Shown: positions 1 to 6,394 of the stretch, in pieces | Layout: every line of letters starts with the position of its first letter | How positions within the stretch are numbered: the first letter of the stretch is position 1 | DNA from: Acidobacteriaceae bacterium | GTDB lineage: Bacteria; Acidobacteriota; Terriglobia; Terriglobales; Acidobacteriaceae | Assembly (NCBI GenBank): GCA_003156495.1 | Contig: PMHC01000140.1 | Span: 1 to 9,795 of the forward strand | Length of the DNA: 9,795 bases | Reading direction: 5' to 3' | Program-made: the position numbers and the translations under genes | The notes under the pieces: generated by a model | What the model saw: the letters and a program-made list of their open reading frames with translations, nothing else | What the model was told of the DNA's origin: nothing | Database searches by the model: none

Positions 1-1
1 G

Positions 2-757
2 GAGTTGATGACCTGGCCGCTTTTGGCCGGCGGCGAAGGCCAGATCGCAGCGAAAAACTGCGAACCCAAATTGCTCGATCCGCTGCTGGCGGGCAAAACG
101 GTTCTGGCGCTCGGCCCCGGCCTGGGGCAAAGTTCCGAAGCCGCCAAGTTCGCCGCCGGCCTGCTTACGGCAACAAAGATTCCCGCCGTCATCGACGCCG
201 ATGCACTGAACATTCTCGCCGCCAAGCCGGTGCTGCTGGCCAAACTCGCCAAGGGGCGCACGCTGGTGCTCACGCCGCATCCGGGAGAAATGGCGCGGCT
301 GGCGGCGACAACCGTCGCCAAGGTTCAGGCCAATCGCCTGGAAACGGCGCGGCAATTCGCCCGGCAGTTCGGCGTGACGCTGGTGCTCAAGGGCGCGCGC
401 ACCATCATCGCTCATGCCGATGGCCGCACGGCCGTAAACACCAGCGGCAATCCCGGCATGGCCAAGGGCGGCAGCGGCGACCTGCTCACGGGATTGATTG
501 CCGGCCTGCTGGCTCAGCACCCGGGCGATGCGGCTCGCGCCGTCGAGGCCGCGGTTTATTTGCACGGACTGGCGGCGGATTTGACCGTTTGCGAAAGCGA
601 CGAACATACGCTGCTGGCCTCCGACGCATTGGCGCGGCTGGCGCAGGCCTTTCAATCGCAAGCGCACCGGCTTCCCTGTGGCGGCCGGAGCGGGTATCTT
701 TGGTTGCAAGGGCATTGCATGCAGCAAGCCAAAAACAGATGTAGCCGTTCCCAATGA
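2..757 (+). CDS. nnrD: ADP/ATP-dependent NAD(P)H-hydrate dehydratase, C-terminal part (5' truncated by window)
   Basis: The enzyme dehydrates damaged NAD(P)HX back to NAD(P)H at the expense of ADP or ATP, in the cytoplasm. The open frame runs in from before the window (first full codon at 2, reading E-L-M-T-W), so the ATG at 8 is not a start; by comparison with the family about 70 residues of this domain are missing. Often the domain is fused to an N-terminal YjeF epimerase, which may lie upstream but cannot be seen. Visible family signatures in order are GPGLG (near 115-127), DADALN (197-214), LTPHPGEM (272-295), LKG followed by a T/I-rich strand (388-410), and NTSGNPGMAKGGSGD (438-481), where the GGSGD Asp is the catalytic residue. 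The last 30 or so residues (from about 660) are rich in Cys, Gln and Arg and do not resemble the family end, perhaps a lineage-specific tail. tsaE follows nine bases later, so the two are probably co-transcribed. Confidence 0.9.
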   Translation, partial: ELMTWPLLAGGEGQIAAKNCEPKLLDPLLAGKTVLALGPGLGQSSEAAKFAAGLLTATKIPAVIDADALNILAAKPVLLAKLAKGRTLVLTPHPGEMARLAATTVAKVQANRLETARQFARQFGVTLVLKGARTIIAHADGRTAVNTSGNPGMAKGGSGDLLTGLIAGLLAQHPGDAARAVEAAVYLHGLAADLTVCESDEHTLLASDALARLAQAFQSQAHRLPCGGRSGYLWLQGHCMQQAKNRCSRSQ

Positions 758-766
758 GGTTTGGCC

Positions 767-1240
767 ATGACGGAAGCCGCGGTAGTAGCGAAAGGCAAAG
801 TCTACGAGTTCACCACGCACAGCGGAACGGAGACGGTCGGGATCGGCCGCAAGCTGGCCGGGCTGCTAGCCCCGCCGCAACTGCTCATTCTGCGCGGGGA
901 TTTGGGCACGGGCAAAACCACGCTGGTTAAAGGCATCGCGCAGGCCCTCGAAGCCGCCGAGCCCGATGAAGTCACCAGCCCCACCTTCACGCTGCTGCAC
1001 GAGTTCGACGGCGAACGCGAAGGCCAGCCCATCAAGCTCTACCATCTGGATGTTTACCGGCTCGAAAGCGAGCGCCAGTTGGAGACTCTCGGCATCGACG
1101 ATCTGTTGGGCGATGATGCTTTGGTGCTGGTCGAGTGGGGCGAGAAGTTCAAGAGCATCGTCAAGCGCGCGACCGGCGAAATCGCCATCACCGCCACGGG
1201 CGGCAACGCGCGCAAGATCGCCGTTACGCTGAAATCGTAG
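767..1240 (+). CDS. tsaE: tRNA threonylcarbamoyladenosine biosynthesis ATPase TsaE
   Basis: TsaE is the small ATPase that works with TsaB and TsaD to place threonylcarbamoyl on A37 of ANN-decoding tRNAs (t6A). The 157-residue product has the normal family length. It shows the Walker A loop GDLGTGKT (residues 44-51), SPTF (71-74), HLDVYR (93-98) and the LVLVEWGEKF segment (119-128) that carries the Walker B-like strand. I chose the ATG at 767 over the TTG at 761 because GAGG (756-759) sits seven bases before it, and that site overlaps the stop of nnrD, which suggests translational coupling. The neighbourhood nnr-tsaE is common in bacteria. The protein ends naturally after an Ile/Val strand, yet the frame remains open after the stop for another 46 codons (separate entry). 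Confidence 0.93.
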   Translation: MTEAAVVAKGKVYEFTTHSGTETVGIGRKLAGLLAPPQLLILRGDLGTGKTTLVKGIAQALEAAEPDEVTSPTFTLLHEFDGEREGQPIKLYHLDVYRLESERQLETLGIDDLLGDDALVLVEWGEKFKSIVKRATGEIAITATGGNARKIAVTLKS

Positions 1241-1381
1241 CCGCACTGCACAACTGCCCAGCCGCACGCCCACGTACGCTATCCCGGCGAGCAAGCGCTG
1301 CGTATCCGCGCCGAAAACCTGCGGCTTGGCCTACCCATCGAGCCGACGCTATGGGACGAAATCCTGGCCATGAAATCTTGA
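1241..1381 (+). other. In-frame open stretch after the tsaE stop; possible gene remnant
   Basis: Directly after the tsaE TAG the same frame stays open for 46 codons to a TGA at 1379-1381. 33 of the 46 codons have G or C in the third position, like the real genes here, and the translation reads like protein near its end: LRIRAENLRLGLPIEP, then TLWDEILAMKS. There is no start codon with a ribosome binding site, and TsaE is already full length without it. It could be the tail of a decayed gene, a read-through extension or chance. I do not recognise a family. Confidence 0.25.
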
Positions 1382-1394
1382 CGAAAAGGTAAGA

Positions 1395-1414
1395 GGTATA
1401 GCACGAACGGTATA
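1395..1414 (+). repeat. Short direct repeat GGTATA x2
   Basis: GGTATA occurs at 1395-1400 and again at 1409-1414, 14 bases apart start to start, at the beginning of the AT-richer leader of the cyclase gene. It could be a pair of regulator half-sites, since it lies just upstream of the promoter-like elements, but six-base repeats arise easily by chance. Confidence 0.25.
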
Positions 1415-1436
1415 CAGAGAAAGCACATTCGTACTC

Positions 1437-1464
1437 TTTCAGAATCGCGTAATAGCGATACAAT
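1437..1464 (+). promoter_or_regulatory. Candidate promoter of the diguanylate cyclase gene
   Basis: TACAAT at 1459-1464 is one base from the sigma-70 -10 consensus. The matching -35 region (TTTCAG, 1437-1442, spacer 16) is poor. Between them lies a small dyad, ATCGC (1444-1448) and GCGAT (1455-1459), in a position where a repressor could act. Transcription would start near 1471 and leave an untranslated leader of about 130 bases. The 10-mer around the -10, GATACAATCA (1457-1466), is repeated exactly on the other strand before the DUF1015 operon. Confidence 0.35.
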
Positions 1465-1516
1465 CATACCGCTTCAAAATTTAACCGTCGGCCGTAACTG
1501 AAACGAGCCGTGGGAG

Positions 1517-1552
1517 AAGAGCCATTTTCCCCAAGAGATCGAAATGGTTTTT
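1517..1552 (+). promoter_or_regulatory. Possible leader stem-loop before the diguanylate cyclase gene
   Basis: Bases 1517-1528 can pair with 1541-1552 around a 12-base loop (1529-1540); the firm core is CCATTT with AAATGG, and the rest includes G-U pairs. The downstream arm ends in a run of five T. This looks like a weak attenuator or an RNA structure that affects start access. I checked for the conserved core of the c-di-GMP-I riboswitch and did not find it. The rest of the leader, 1382-1604, holds no gene I can support. Confidence 0.25.
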
Positions 1553-1604
1553 CGGCCGATATAAACAGTGGCTGTAAGCCGGCCATGCAGTCTCGAGCTG
1601 AAAG

Positions 1605-2816
1605 ATGGACTACGGGACGTACTTCTTTACGAATATCGCGACAGTCACCGTTTTCACGGTGTGCATATCCCTTCTCGCTTGGTACAACCGACGCGTCCGA
1701 GGCATGCGCTGGTTTGCCGCCGCGCAGATCGTAGGCCTGATCAAGCTCATTCTGCAGGGAATGGAAGGCAAAGCGCCGGTGGTGCTGACCGGCATGACCG
1801 CCAACGAAATTTATCTGATTTCCTTTGTCATGCAATGGATCGGCCTGCGTTGGTTCGTCAATCGCGCGCCGCTGCGGCAACGGCGGCTTTGGAGCTTGAT
1901 CGTTCTGGCGCTGGCGGCCTACACCATTGCCTTCTTTACCAAAATTCCCTACATCGGCAATGTCGTCAATATTCCCTTCTTGACGATATGCGGCGTCTCG
2001 GTCTGGACCATGTGGAAGTACGGGCGCGGACCATTCAAAATGATCGCGCGCGTGACGGCGATCATTCTTTGCGCGCAATTGGCCGTAGCCGCCTACCGGG
2101 CCGTGCTGACCAACATAAGTTACGAGCGGCCATGGCAAACCGTGTTGGCCCATAACGATCCGCGCTGGCTCTATTCGCTGGCCGCGGCCGCCTTTTTGGC
2201 ATCGTTCATGACCATGTGCGAACTCTGGTTTCTAGTCACCGAGCTGCAACAGGAGTTGGCCGAGCAGGCCCGCACCGATCCATTGACTGGCGCGCTGAAT
2301 CGCCGCTCGATGGAGGAAGCGGCGTTGCGCGAGACGGCGCGCTGCATCCGCTACGGACACGTGCTGTCGATGATCGTACTCGACATCGACAAATTCAAAC
2401 ACCTGAACGACACCCGCGGCCACGCCGCCGGCGACCGCGCGCTCCAGGCTCTGGTCTGTTGCGTCAAGCTCATCCTCCGCCAGCAGGATCTATTCGCCCG
2501 CACCGGCGGCGAAGAATTCGCCGTGCTGCTGCCCGACACTACCGAAATGGCCGCCTTCGGCATTGCCGAACGCGTCCGCATCGCCATCGAGGAATTGGAA
2601 ATCCCCTTCGAAACCGGCCCCATCAAGATCACCGTCTGTGCCGGCGTCGCTCAACTCGATCCCGCCTGCAGTTGGGAGGGAATGATGCGCCGCGCCGACG
2701 CCGCCATGTACCAGGCCAAGCAGCACGGCCGCAACATGGTCGCGACACAAAACACACCGCCGAAAAGCAGCAAAACCGCGTTGAGTATTCCAAGCGAATC
2801 GATGCAGACAGTCTGA
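1605..2816 (+). CDS. Membrane diguanylate cyclase (multi-spanning N-terminus, GGDEF domain)
   Basis: The 403-residue product joins a membrane sensor region to a GGDEF domain that condenses two GTP into c-di-GMP at the inner face of the membrane. About seven hydrophobic segments can be seen (near residues 7-25, 36-51, 66-84, 95-112, 120-136, 146-165, 188-212), with basic loops such as RAPLRQRRL between them. The cyclase domain begins at DPLTGALNRR (225-234). Metal and substrate residues lie in LDIDKFKHLND (259-269), the signature is GGEEF (301-305), and AMYQAKQHGRN (367-377) closes the fold. The inhibitory I-site RQQD (292-295) stands five residues before GGEEF, so product inhibition should work. 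The ATG at 1605 is the first possible start because an in-frame stop (1599-1601) precedes it; the ribosome binding site is weak. I cannot assign the membrane region to a named sensor domain. The gene converges on fabI with only 14 bases between the stops. Confidence 0.9.
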   Translation: MDYGTYFFTNIATVTVFTVCISLLAWYNRRVRGMRWFAAAQIVGLIKLILQGMEGKAPVVLTGMTANEIYLISFVMQWIGLRWFVNRAPLRQRRLWSLIVLALAAYTIAFFTKIPYIGNVVNIPFLTICGVSVWTMWKYGRGPFKMIARVTAIILCAQLAVAAYRAVLTNISYERPWQTVLAHNDPRWLYSLAAAAFLASFMTMCELWFLVTELQQELAEQARTDPLTGALNRRSMEEAALRETARCIRYGHVLSMIVLDIDKFKHLNDTRGHAAGDRALQALVCCVKLILRQQDLFARTGGEEFAVLLPDTTEMAAFGIAERVRIAIEELEIPFETGPIKITVCAGVAQLDPACSWEGMMRRADAAMYQAKQHGRNMVATQNTPPKSSKTALSIPSESMQTV

Positions 2817-2830
2817 AACCGCCAGCCTGG

Positions 2831-3598
2831 CTAATATCCCATGATGTTGTAGCCGCAATCGACGTAGTGGATTTCGCCGGTAACGGCGCTGGCCAGATCG
2901 CTGACCAGATAAAGCGCCGAGCCGCCGATTTCGCTTTGATCGACGTTGCGCTGCAGCGGTGCGCGCGCGGCGTGCTCATGCAGCATATCACCCAGCGCGC
3001 CCACGCCGCGCGCGGCCAGCGTCTTGACAGGTCCGGCCGAAATAGCATTCACGCGAATGTCTTTCACACCTAATTCGTAGGCCAGATAGCGCACCGCCGA
3101 CTCCAGCGCGGACTTGGCCAGCGACATCACGTTATAGTGGGGCACGACTTTTTCGGCCGCGTAGTAGCTCAACGTTAGAATGCTGCCGCCCGCGGGCATC
3201 AGCGGCACGACGGCGCGGCTGAGCGCGATCAGCGAGTAAACGCTGACATCGTGCGCGATGCGGAAACCTTCGCGACTGGTATCGAGAAAGGTGCCCTTCA
3301 ACTCCGCTGCCGGAGCGTAGGCGATGGCGTGCACCAGAATGTCGATTTTGGCGTATTTTTGCTTGAGCGCGGCAAAGACCGCTTCGATCTCTCCGTCGTT
3401 CGAGACGTCGCATTGAAAACCGCTGGCGCCCGGCAGCGCGTCAATCAGCTCAGCCGCCTCGGCCTTGAGCCGCTCGTTCTGATAACAGATGGCCAGCGTA
3501 GCGCCAGCCTGATGCAGTTTTTGCGCGATGCCCCAGGCGATTGAGCGTTTGTTGGCCAGCCCGAAAACGACGGCCGTCTTGCCCGTTAAATCAATCAT
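2831..3598 (-). CDS. fabI: Enoyl-[acyl-carrier-protein] reductase, NADH type (FabI)
   Basis: FabI reduces trans-2-enoyl-ACP in the last step of each round of type II fatty acid elongation. The 255-residue product matches the family in length. It has the FabI-type nucleotide-binding pattern GLANKRSIAWGIA (residues 13-25), the catalytic pair Y155-x6-K162 within YNVMSLAK, the second active-site tyrosine Y145, and the NAISAGPVKTLAARG stretch (184-198). The E. coli Gly93 position is Ala here (HAIAYAP), as in some other bacterial FabI proteins. I chose the ATG at 3598 because it gives the canonical M-I-D-L-T-G-K-T beginning; a GTG at 3622 is possible in frame but would place the GGAGG sequence inside the gene. 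That GGAGG lies 12 bases before the ATG, rather far. A weak promoter pair (TTGAAG, 3675-3670; GATAAA, 3654-3649, spacer 15) lies upstream. The 3' end nearly meets the cyclase gene, with no clear terminator. Confidence 0.95.
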   Translation of the reverse strand: MIDLTGKTAVVFGLANKRSIAWGIAQKLHQAGATLAICYQNERLKAEAAELIDALPGASGFQCDVSNDGEIEAVFAALKQKYAKIDILVHAIAYAPAAELKGTFLDTSREGFRIAHDVSVYSLIALSRAVVPLMPAGGSILTLSYYAAEKVVPHYNVMSLAKSALESAVRYLAYELGVKDIRVNAISAGPVKTLAARGVGALGDMLHEHAARAPLQRNVDQSEIGGSALYLVSDLASAVTGEIHYVDCGYNIMGY

Positions 3599-3704
3599 CT
3601 TGTTCCGAATCCTCCAGGCCACAGTTCCGAAGGGGAAATTGGACGGCCTTTATCCAGAATAGCGGAATGCTTCAAGATTAATGATACAGGACAAGGGATG
3701 GAAC

Positions 3705-4040
3705 CTAGGCGTAGACGTTGATTAACGTGCCAGCTTGTTTGTCGGAACCTTCCACATCGCTGCTGATGCTATGGTTGGCCGCGCTGCCGCTCAACCGCCG
3801 CACGTCGTCGCTGTTCGAGCTCAGATCGCTCACCGAGGTATCTTCTGCTCCACGAAGAGAGCGGGAACTGCGCGATGACGCACTATCAGCCGACGAATCG
3901 TTCGTCGGCGAGGTTGTTTTGTCGACGCGTTTGACCGTCGCCGACTCGTTAGCCGATTGGTTATATGCATTGCTATATGCACGGACGTTGTACGCATCGG
4001 CGGCATACGATCCCAGCGAAGAAATACTGCTTGTGCTCAT
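3705..4040 (-). CDS. Small serine-rich protein of unknown family
   Basis: I do not recognise this protein. It has 111 residues, 29 of them Ser, with many Asn, Asp and Ala, no Cys, no Trp, no signal peptide and no membrane segment; it is likely disordered. The N-terminus (MSTSSISSLGSYAADAYNVR, residues 1-20) continues with a tyrosine/asparagine repeat-like stretch (AYNVRAYSNAYNQ, 15-28), and the end is GTLINVYA. That ending recalls the last residues of small motility-associated proteins such as the YjfB type, but the body does not match. The start is well supported: AGGAG (4050-4046) stands five bases before the ATG at 4040, and a good promoter candidate lies about 40 bases further up. Base composition is less GC-rich than in its neighbours. 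It lies between murI (175 bases upstream) and fabI (106 bases downstream), on the same strand as both. An overlapping open frame on the + strand has no comparable start signals. Confidence 0.7.
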   Translation of the reverse strand: MSTSSISSLGSYAADAYNVRAYSNAYNQSANESATVKRVDKTTSPTNDSSADSASSRSSRSLRGAEDTSVSDLSSNSDDVRRLSGSAANHSISSDVEGSDKQAGTLINVYA

Positions 4041-4083
4041 CACCGCTCCTGCATAAGGGCTGGGCAAACCACGCCTGAGCGTT

Positions 4084-4110
4084 ATATCGGAGAAAAGGGA
4101 TAAAAGATTA
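4084..4110 (-). promoter_or_regulatory. Sigma-28-like promoter of the serine-rich gene
   Basis: On the - strand TAAT (4110-4107) is followed after exactly 15 bases by TCCGATAT (4091-4084). The flagellar sigma-28 (FliA) consensus is TAAA-N15-GCCGATAA, so 9 of 12 positions match with the exact spacer. The predicted start near 4077 leaves a leader of about 37 bases, and AGGAG sits where it should. An overlapping TATAAC (4087-4082) could instead be a sigma-70 -10, but it has no fitting -35. Confidence 0.45.
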
Positions 4111-4121
4111 GACTTTTCTAA
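4108..4121. promoter_or_regulatory. Small dyad overlapping the -35 of the serine-rich gene
   Basis: TTAGA and TCTAA form a perfect 5-bp inverted repeat with a four-base centre. It overlaps the TAAT element of the sigma-28-like promoter, where a bound regulator would block or recruit polymerase. The rest of the murI to serine-rich gene gap (4122-4215) holds nothing I can support. Confidence 0.3.
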
Positions 4122-4215
4122 CAATTTTCCGCGACTTGACTCACTTTGAAACAGTGGACACAGTCGCACGATTTCGCGCGCCAGGCAGATTCGGCGGCAT
4201 TCACCATCGAGAGCG

Positions 4216-5049
4216 CTAACCGCCGAGGTCTACGAGCTCGACGCGGCCGACCGAGCGATCGAGAAAACGCGAACCCAGGCGCTCGAACTTTTCTACCGAA
4301 TCGGTGGCGAAGCAGCGCACTCTGGTTTCGGCAACAAGGCCCGAAGAGGCGGCCGTGGCGCGGTCGCCGAGCAGCTCGACCGCGGCGGCGGCGGCAGACT
4401 CGGCCGAATCGATGACCTTGACGCCGGAACGCACGGCGCGCTCGAAGAGCGGGCGCAGCAACGGATAATGCGTGCAGCCGAGAACCAGCGTATCGGGTTT
4501 GAGTCCGGCGGCGGCGGCCTCGGCGCGCAGTTCGTTCAGATAAATTTCGATGACTTCGACGGTGACCGGATGCTCGGTCCACCCCTCCTCGACCAGCGGC
4601 ACCAGCAGCGGACAGGCTTTTTCAAGCGCGCGCAAGCCGCGAGCCTGGCAGGCGGCGGCGTAGGCGTGGCTGTGCACGGTGGCCTCGGTGGCAACGACCA
4701 GCACATCGCCGCTTTGCGAGGCGGCGCGGGCCGCGGCGGCTCCAGGCTCGATGACGCCCAGCACCGGAACGGGCACGGCCTGCTCGATGGCGTCGAGGGC
4801 CAGGGCGCTGGCGGTGTTGCAGGCGATCACCAAAAACTCCGCTTTCTGTTCGTCGACCAGAAAGCGCGCGCTTTCGGCAGCGTAGCGCGCGATGGTGCGT
4901 TGCGACTTGGAGCCGTAGGGCAGGCGAGCCGTGTCGCCCAAAAAAATGTAACGCGCGGCCGGCATGCGGCGAATGAGCGCGCGCAGAACGGTCAAGCCGC
5001 CGAAGCCGGAGTCAAAAACGCCAATGGTTGGGGTTGCGGTTGTGCTCAC
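4216..5049 (-). CDS. murI: Glutamate racemase
   Basis: MurI interconverts L- and D-glutamate and supplies D-Glu for the peptidoglycan stem peptide, in the cytoplasm without a cofactor. The 277-residue product has the usual length. It shows DSGFGGLTV (residues 13-21, with the catalytic Asp13), PYGSKS (44-49), ACNTASA (77-83, catalytic Cys78), IEPGAAAA (100-107) and GCTHYPLL (191-198, catalytic Cys192 and His194), so both acid-base cysteines are present. It starts with GTG at 5049, whose bases GTGA overlap the stop of the GerMN gene; AAGGAG (5062-5057) lies seven bases before it. This four-base overlap indicates translational coupling. It is the last gene of the DUF1015-amidase-GerMN-murI string, and no strong terminator follows. 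Confidence 0.95.
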   Translation of the reverse strand: MSTTATPTIGVFDSGFGGLTVLRALIRRMPAARYIFLGDTARLPYGSKSQRTIARYAAESARFLVDEQKAEFLVIACNTASALALDAIEQAVPVPVLGVIEPGAAAARAASQSGDVLVVATEATVHSHAYAAACQARGLRALEKACPLLVPLVEEGWTEHPVTVEVIEIYLNELRAEAAAAGLKPDTLVLGCTHYPLLRPLFERAVRSGVKVIDSAESAAAAAVELLGDRATAASSGLVAETRVRCFATDSVEKFERLGSRFLDRSVGRVELVDLGG

Positions 5050-5675
5050 GGGTGCACTCCTTCGGTGGGAACAGTTTCAGCCGCCAGATAAGTGCGCGTC
5101 AGATCGGCGTGACCGGCCAGCGTAGCGCGCGGCTGGCCATCGACGAGAAAGCGCACTTGGGCGATATTGGGCAGATTGGCGTGCAGCGTGGCGCAGATGG
5201 AAAGCACGGTCAGCGTTTCGGTCTCCAGCCCCGACGGATGGTTGGAGACAAACGCATCGGTCAGATTCACGACCGCCAACTGCGGCCCGGAATCGCCGGC
5301 GTTTTTATTGAACTGGCCCGAGGAGGAAACCGGCAACAGAAAAACCTCAGTGACCGAGGCCGCACCGCCAGGAACCGGATGCGTAGCGTCAGAAGCAGCG
5401 TAAAGATCAAGCAGCTTGCCCAGCATCGCCCGCGCTTGCGCCTCGGGATTTTCCGGCAGCGGCAGCGCGAGATCGCGCGCGGTGACGGTGTTGTCGGCAT
5501 CGTTGGCCACCATCAGCGAAACCTGCTCGGAGGGCGCGGCCTCGACGGTTTCGGCGGCGTCTTCGCTGTCGAGCATCTGCTCGTGGGCGCGCTCACGCAA
5601 ATGCCAGAGCACGCCGCCCATCACGATGGAAGCGGCCAGCAAGCCGAAGAAGAGAACCGTCTGATAGCGGCGCAT
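5046..5675 (-). CDS. Membrane-anchored GerMN-domain protein
   Basis: The 209-residue product has a short basic N-terminus (MRRYQ), one hydrophobic segment (about residues 7-25), an acidic linker (30-52) and a domain that I assign to the GerMN family (roughly 52-195). The support for GerMN is the pattern of an ARAMLGKLLDLY helix, the VTEVFLLP strand, LAVVNLTDAF, the TLTVLSICATL helix, then VRFLVDGQP. GerMN domains occur in the spore germination protein GerM and in mycobacterial LpqB; their molecular role is not settled, but they are extracytoplasmic and linked to cell-wall remodelling. The anchor looks like an uncleaved N-terminal helix with the domain outside. The ATG at 5675 shares one base with the amidase stop; a GTG at 5678 is equally placed for AAGGAGG. 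An upstream start at 5717 would run 43 bases into the amidase gene and is not needed. Sporulation is not implied. Confidence 0.75.
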   Translation of the reverse strand: MRRYQTVLFFGLLAASIVMGGVLWHLRERAHEQMLDSEDAAETVEAAPSEQVSLMVANDADNTVTARDLALPLPENPEAQARAMLGKLLDLYAASDATHPVPGGAASVTEVFLLPVSSSGQFNKNAGDSGPQLAVVNLTDAFVSNHPSGLETETLTVLSICATLHANLPNIAQVRFLVDGQPRATLAGHADLTRTYLAAETVPTEGVHP

Positions 5676-6394
5676 CACGGCTGGCGCGCCTCCTTGTTTT
5701 TGGCCTCTTCTCTCCACTCGACCAGCGCGGCGGCCAGAGCCTTAACCACGCGCATCTGGTAACCGGCGTCATCGAAGTTGGCCGCGCCCTTGGCTCCGCT
5801 TTGCGCGATCCGCGCGTGCTCGGGAGCCACCTCGACGGCGACCGCCGGGCAAGACATGCTATCGACGCCGGGCAGCGCGGTGCGGCCCAGCGTTACGGCA
5901 ATTCCGGCGTTGGTTAATGCCGAATTCAGCACGCCGGCCAGCGCCAGGCTGCGTTGCGTCCAGGCCGCCTGCGCGGTCTTCCAGGGCGCCAGACGATCGA
6001 CCACCACGGCAGCCTGCGAAGAAACGAACAGATGCACGCCCGAGCCGGTGGTAGCCGCGTGCAAACTCAGACAAGCCGCCGCTCCGGCATGGTTGGCGAT
6101 TTCGGCGCGGCGATCCGGCTCGACAACCGAGTCGGCCTCGCGCGTGGTCACTACCGTTATGCCGCGCGCGCCGAGTTGCGAGCGCAGCTTGACGTTGAGC
6201 GCCAGCGTGTAATTTTTTTCCGCCTGATTGCCCAGCTTGGCGCCAACGTCACTGCCGCCATGCGCGGCATCGAGCACGACGACAAATCGCTGCGGCGCAG
6301 ACTGCGCGGCAGCCAACGCGGCGCACAATACCAGCGCCCCAGCCGCGGCGCGCGACCAACACCGGCTCTTCAATTTCAACTCACTCCAACGCAT
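5675..6394 (-). CDS. N-acetylmuramoyl-L-alanine amidase (Amidase_3 type), secreted
   Basis: This family is zinc-dependent and cleaves the bond between MurNAc and L-Ala in peptidoglycan. The 239-residue product begins with a signal peptide (basic start, Ala/Leu core to about residue 30, AQSA cleavage region), so it acts in the periplasm. Expected zinc ligands are present: His45 in AHGG, Glu59 in AEKNYTLAL, and His112 in LSLHA. The TTREADSVVEPDRRAEIAN stretch (83-101) is typical, and Glu188 in VEVAP is the likely catalytic base. Departures from consensus are AAHGG instead of the usual PGHGG and HAAT for HANA. There is no AMIN, SPOR or LysM domain. The ATG at 6394 lies 14 bases inside the end of the DUF1015 gene and has a poor ribosome binding site; a TTG at 6373, ten bases after GGAG, would give a more compact signal peptide. 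Its stop overlaps the GerMN start. Confidence 0.87.
   Translation of the reverse strand: MRWSELKLKSRCWSRAAAGALVLCAALAAAQSAPQRFVVVLDAAHGGSDVGAKLGNQAEKNYTLALNVKLRSQLGARGITVVTTREADSVVEPDRRAEIANHAGAAACLSLHAATTGSGVHLFVSSQAAVVVDRLAPWKTAQAAWTQRSLALAGVLNSALTNAGIAVTLGRTALPGVDSMSCPAVAVEVAPEHARIAQSGAKGAANFDDAGYQMRVVKALAAALVEWREEAKNKEARQP

Noticed and set aside
640..757. Frameshift at the 3' end of nnrD
   Set aside because: The tail is unlike the family, but the core domain is complete before it and tsaE starts at a coupled position, so a natural divergent tail is simpler.
1465..1604. c-di-GMP-I riboswitch in the leader of the diguanylate cyclase gene
   Set aside because: The conserved core segments of that RNA are not present in this stretch.
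1464..2153. 229-residue open frame on the - strand
   Set aside because: It lies antisense to the diguanylate cyclase gene, has low-complexity Arg/His/Gly content and no recognisable motif.
2821..2831. GCCAG-C-CTGGC palindrome between the convergent genes as a terminator
   Set aside because: A one-base loop cannot form the full hairpin and no T-run follows on either strand.
2216..3073. 285-residue open frame on the + strand spanning the cyclase end and fabI
   Set aside because: Its translation is an arginine-rich shadow of the cyclase frame and then antisense to fabI; no motif and no ribosome site.
3718..4056. 112-residue + strand frame opposite the serine-rich gene
   Set aside because: The - strand frame has a clear AGGAG, a well-placed ATG and a promoter candidate; the + frame has none of these.
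4118..4207. 29-residue - strand mini-frame after murI containing CDCVHC
   Set aside because: The cysteine spacing is eye-catching, but there is no ribosome binding site and it is in a different frame from murI; most likely chance.
4468..5762. Long + strand frames opposite murI and the GerMN gene
   Set aside because: They are mirror frames in GC-rich coding DNA; the - strand frames carry the full catalytic motifs or recognisable domains.
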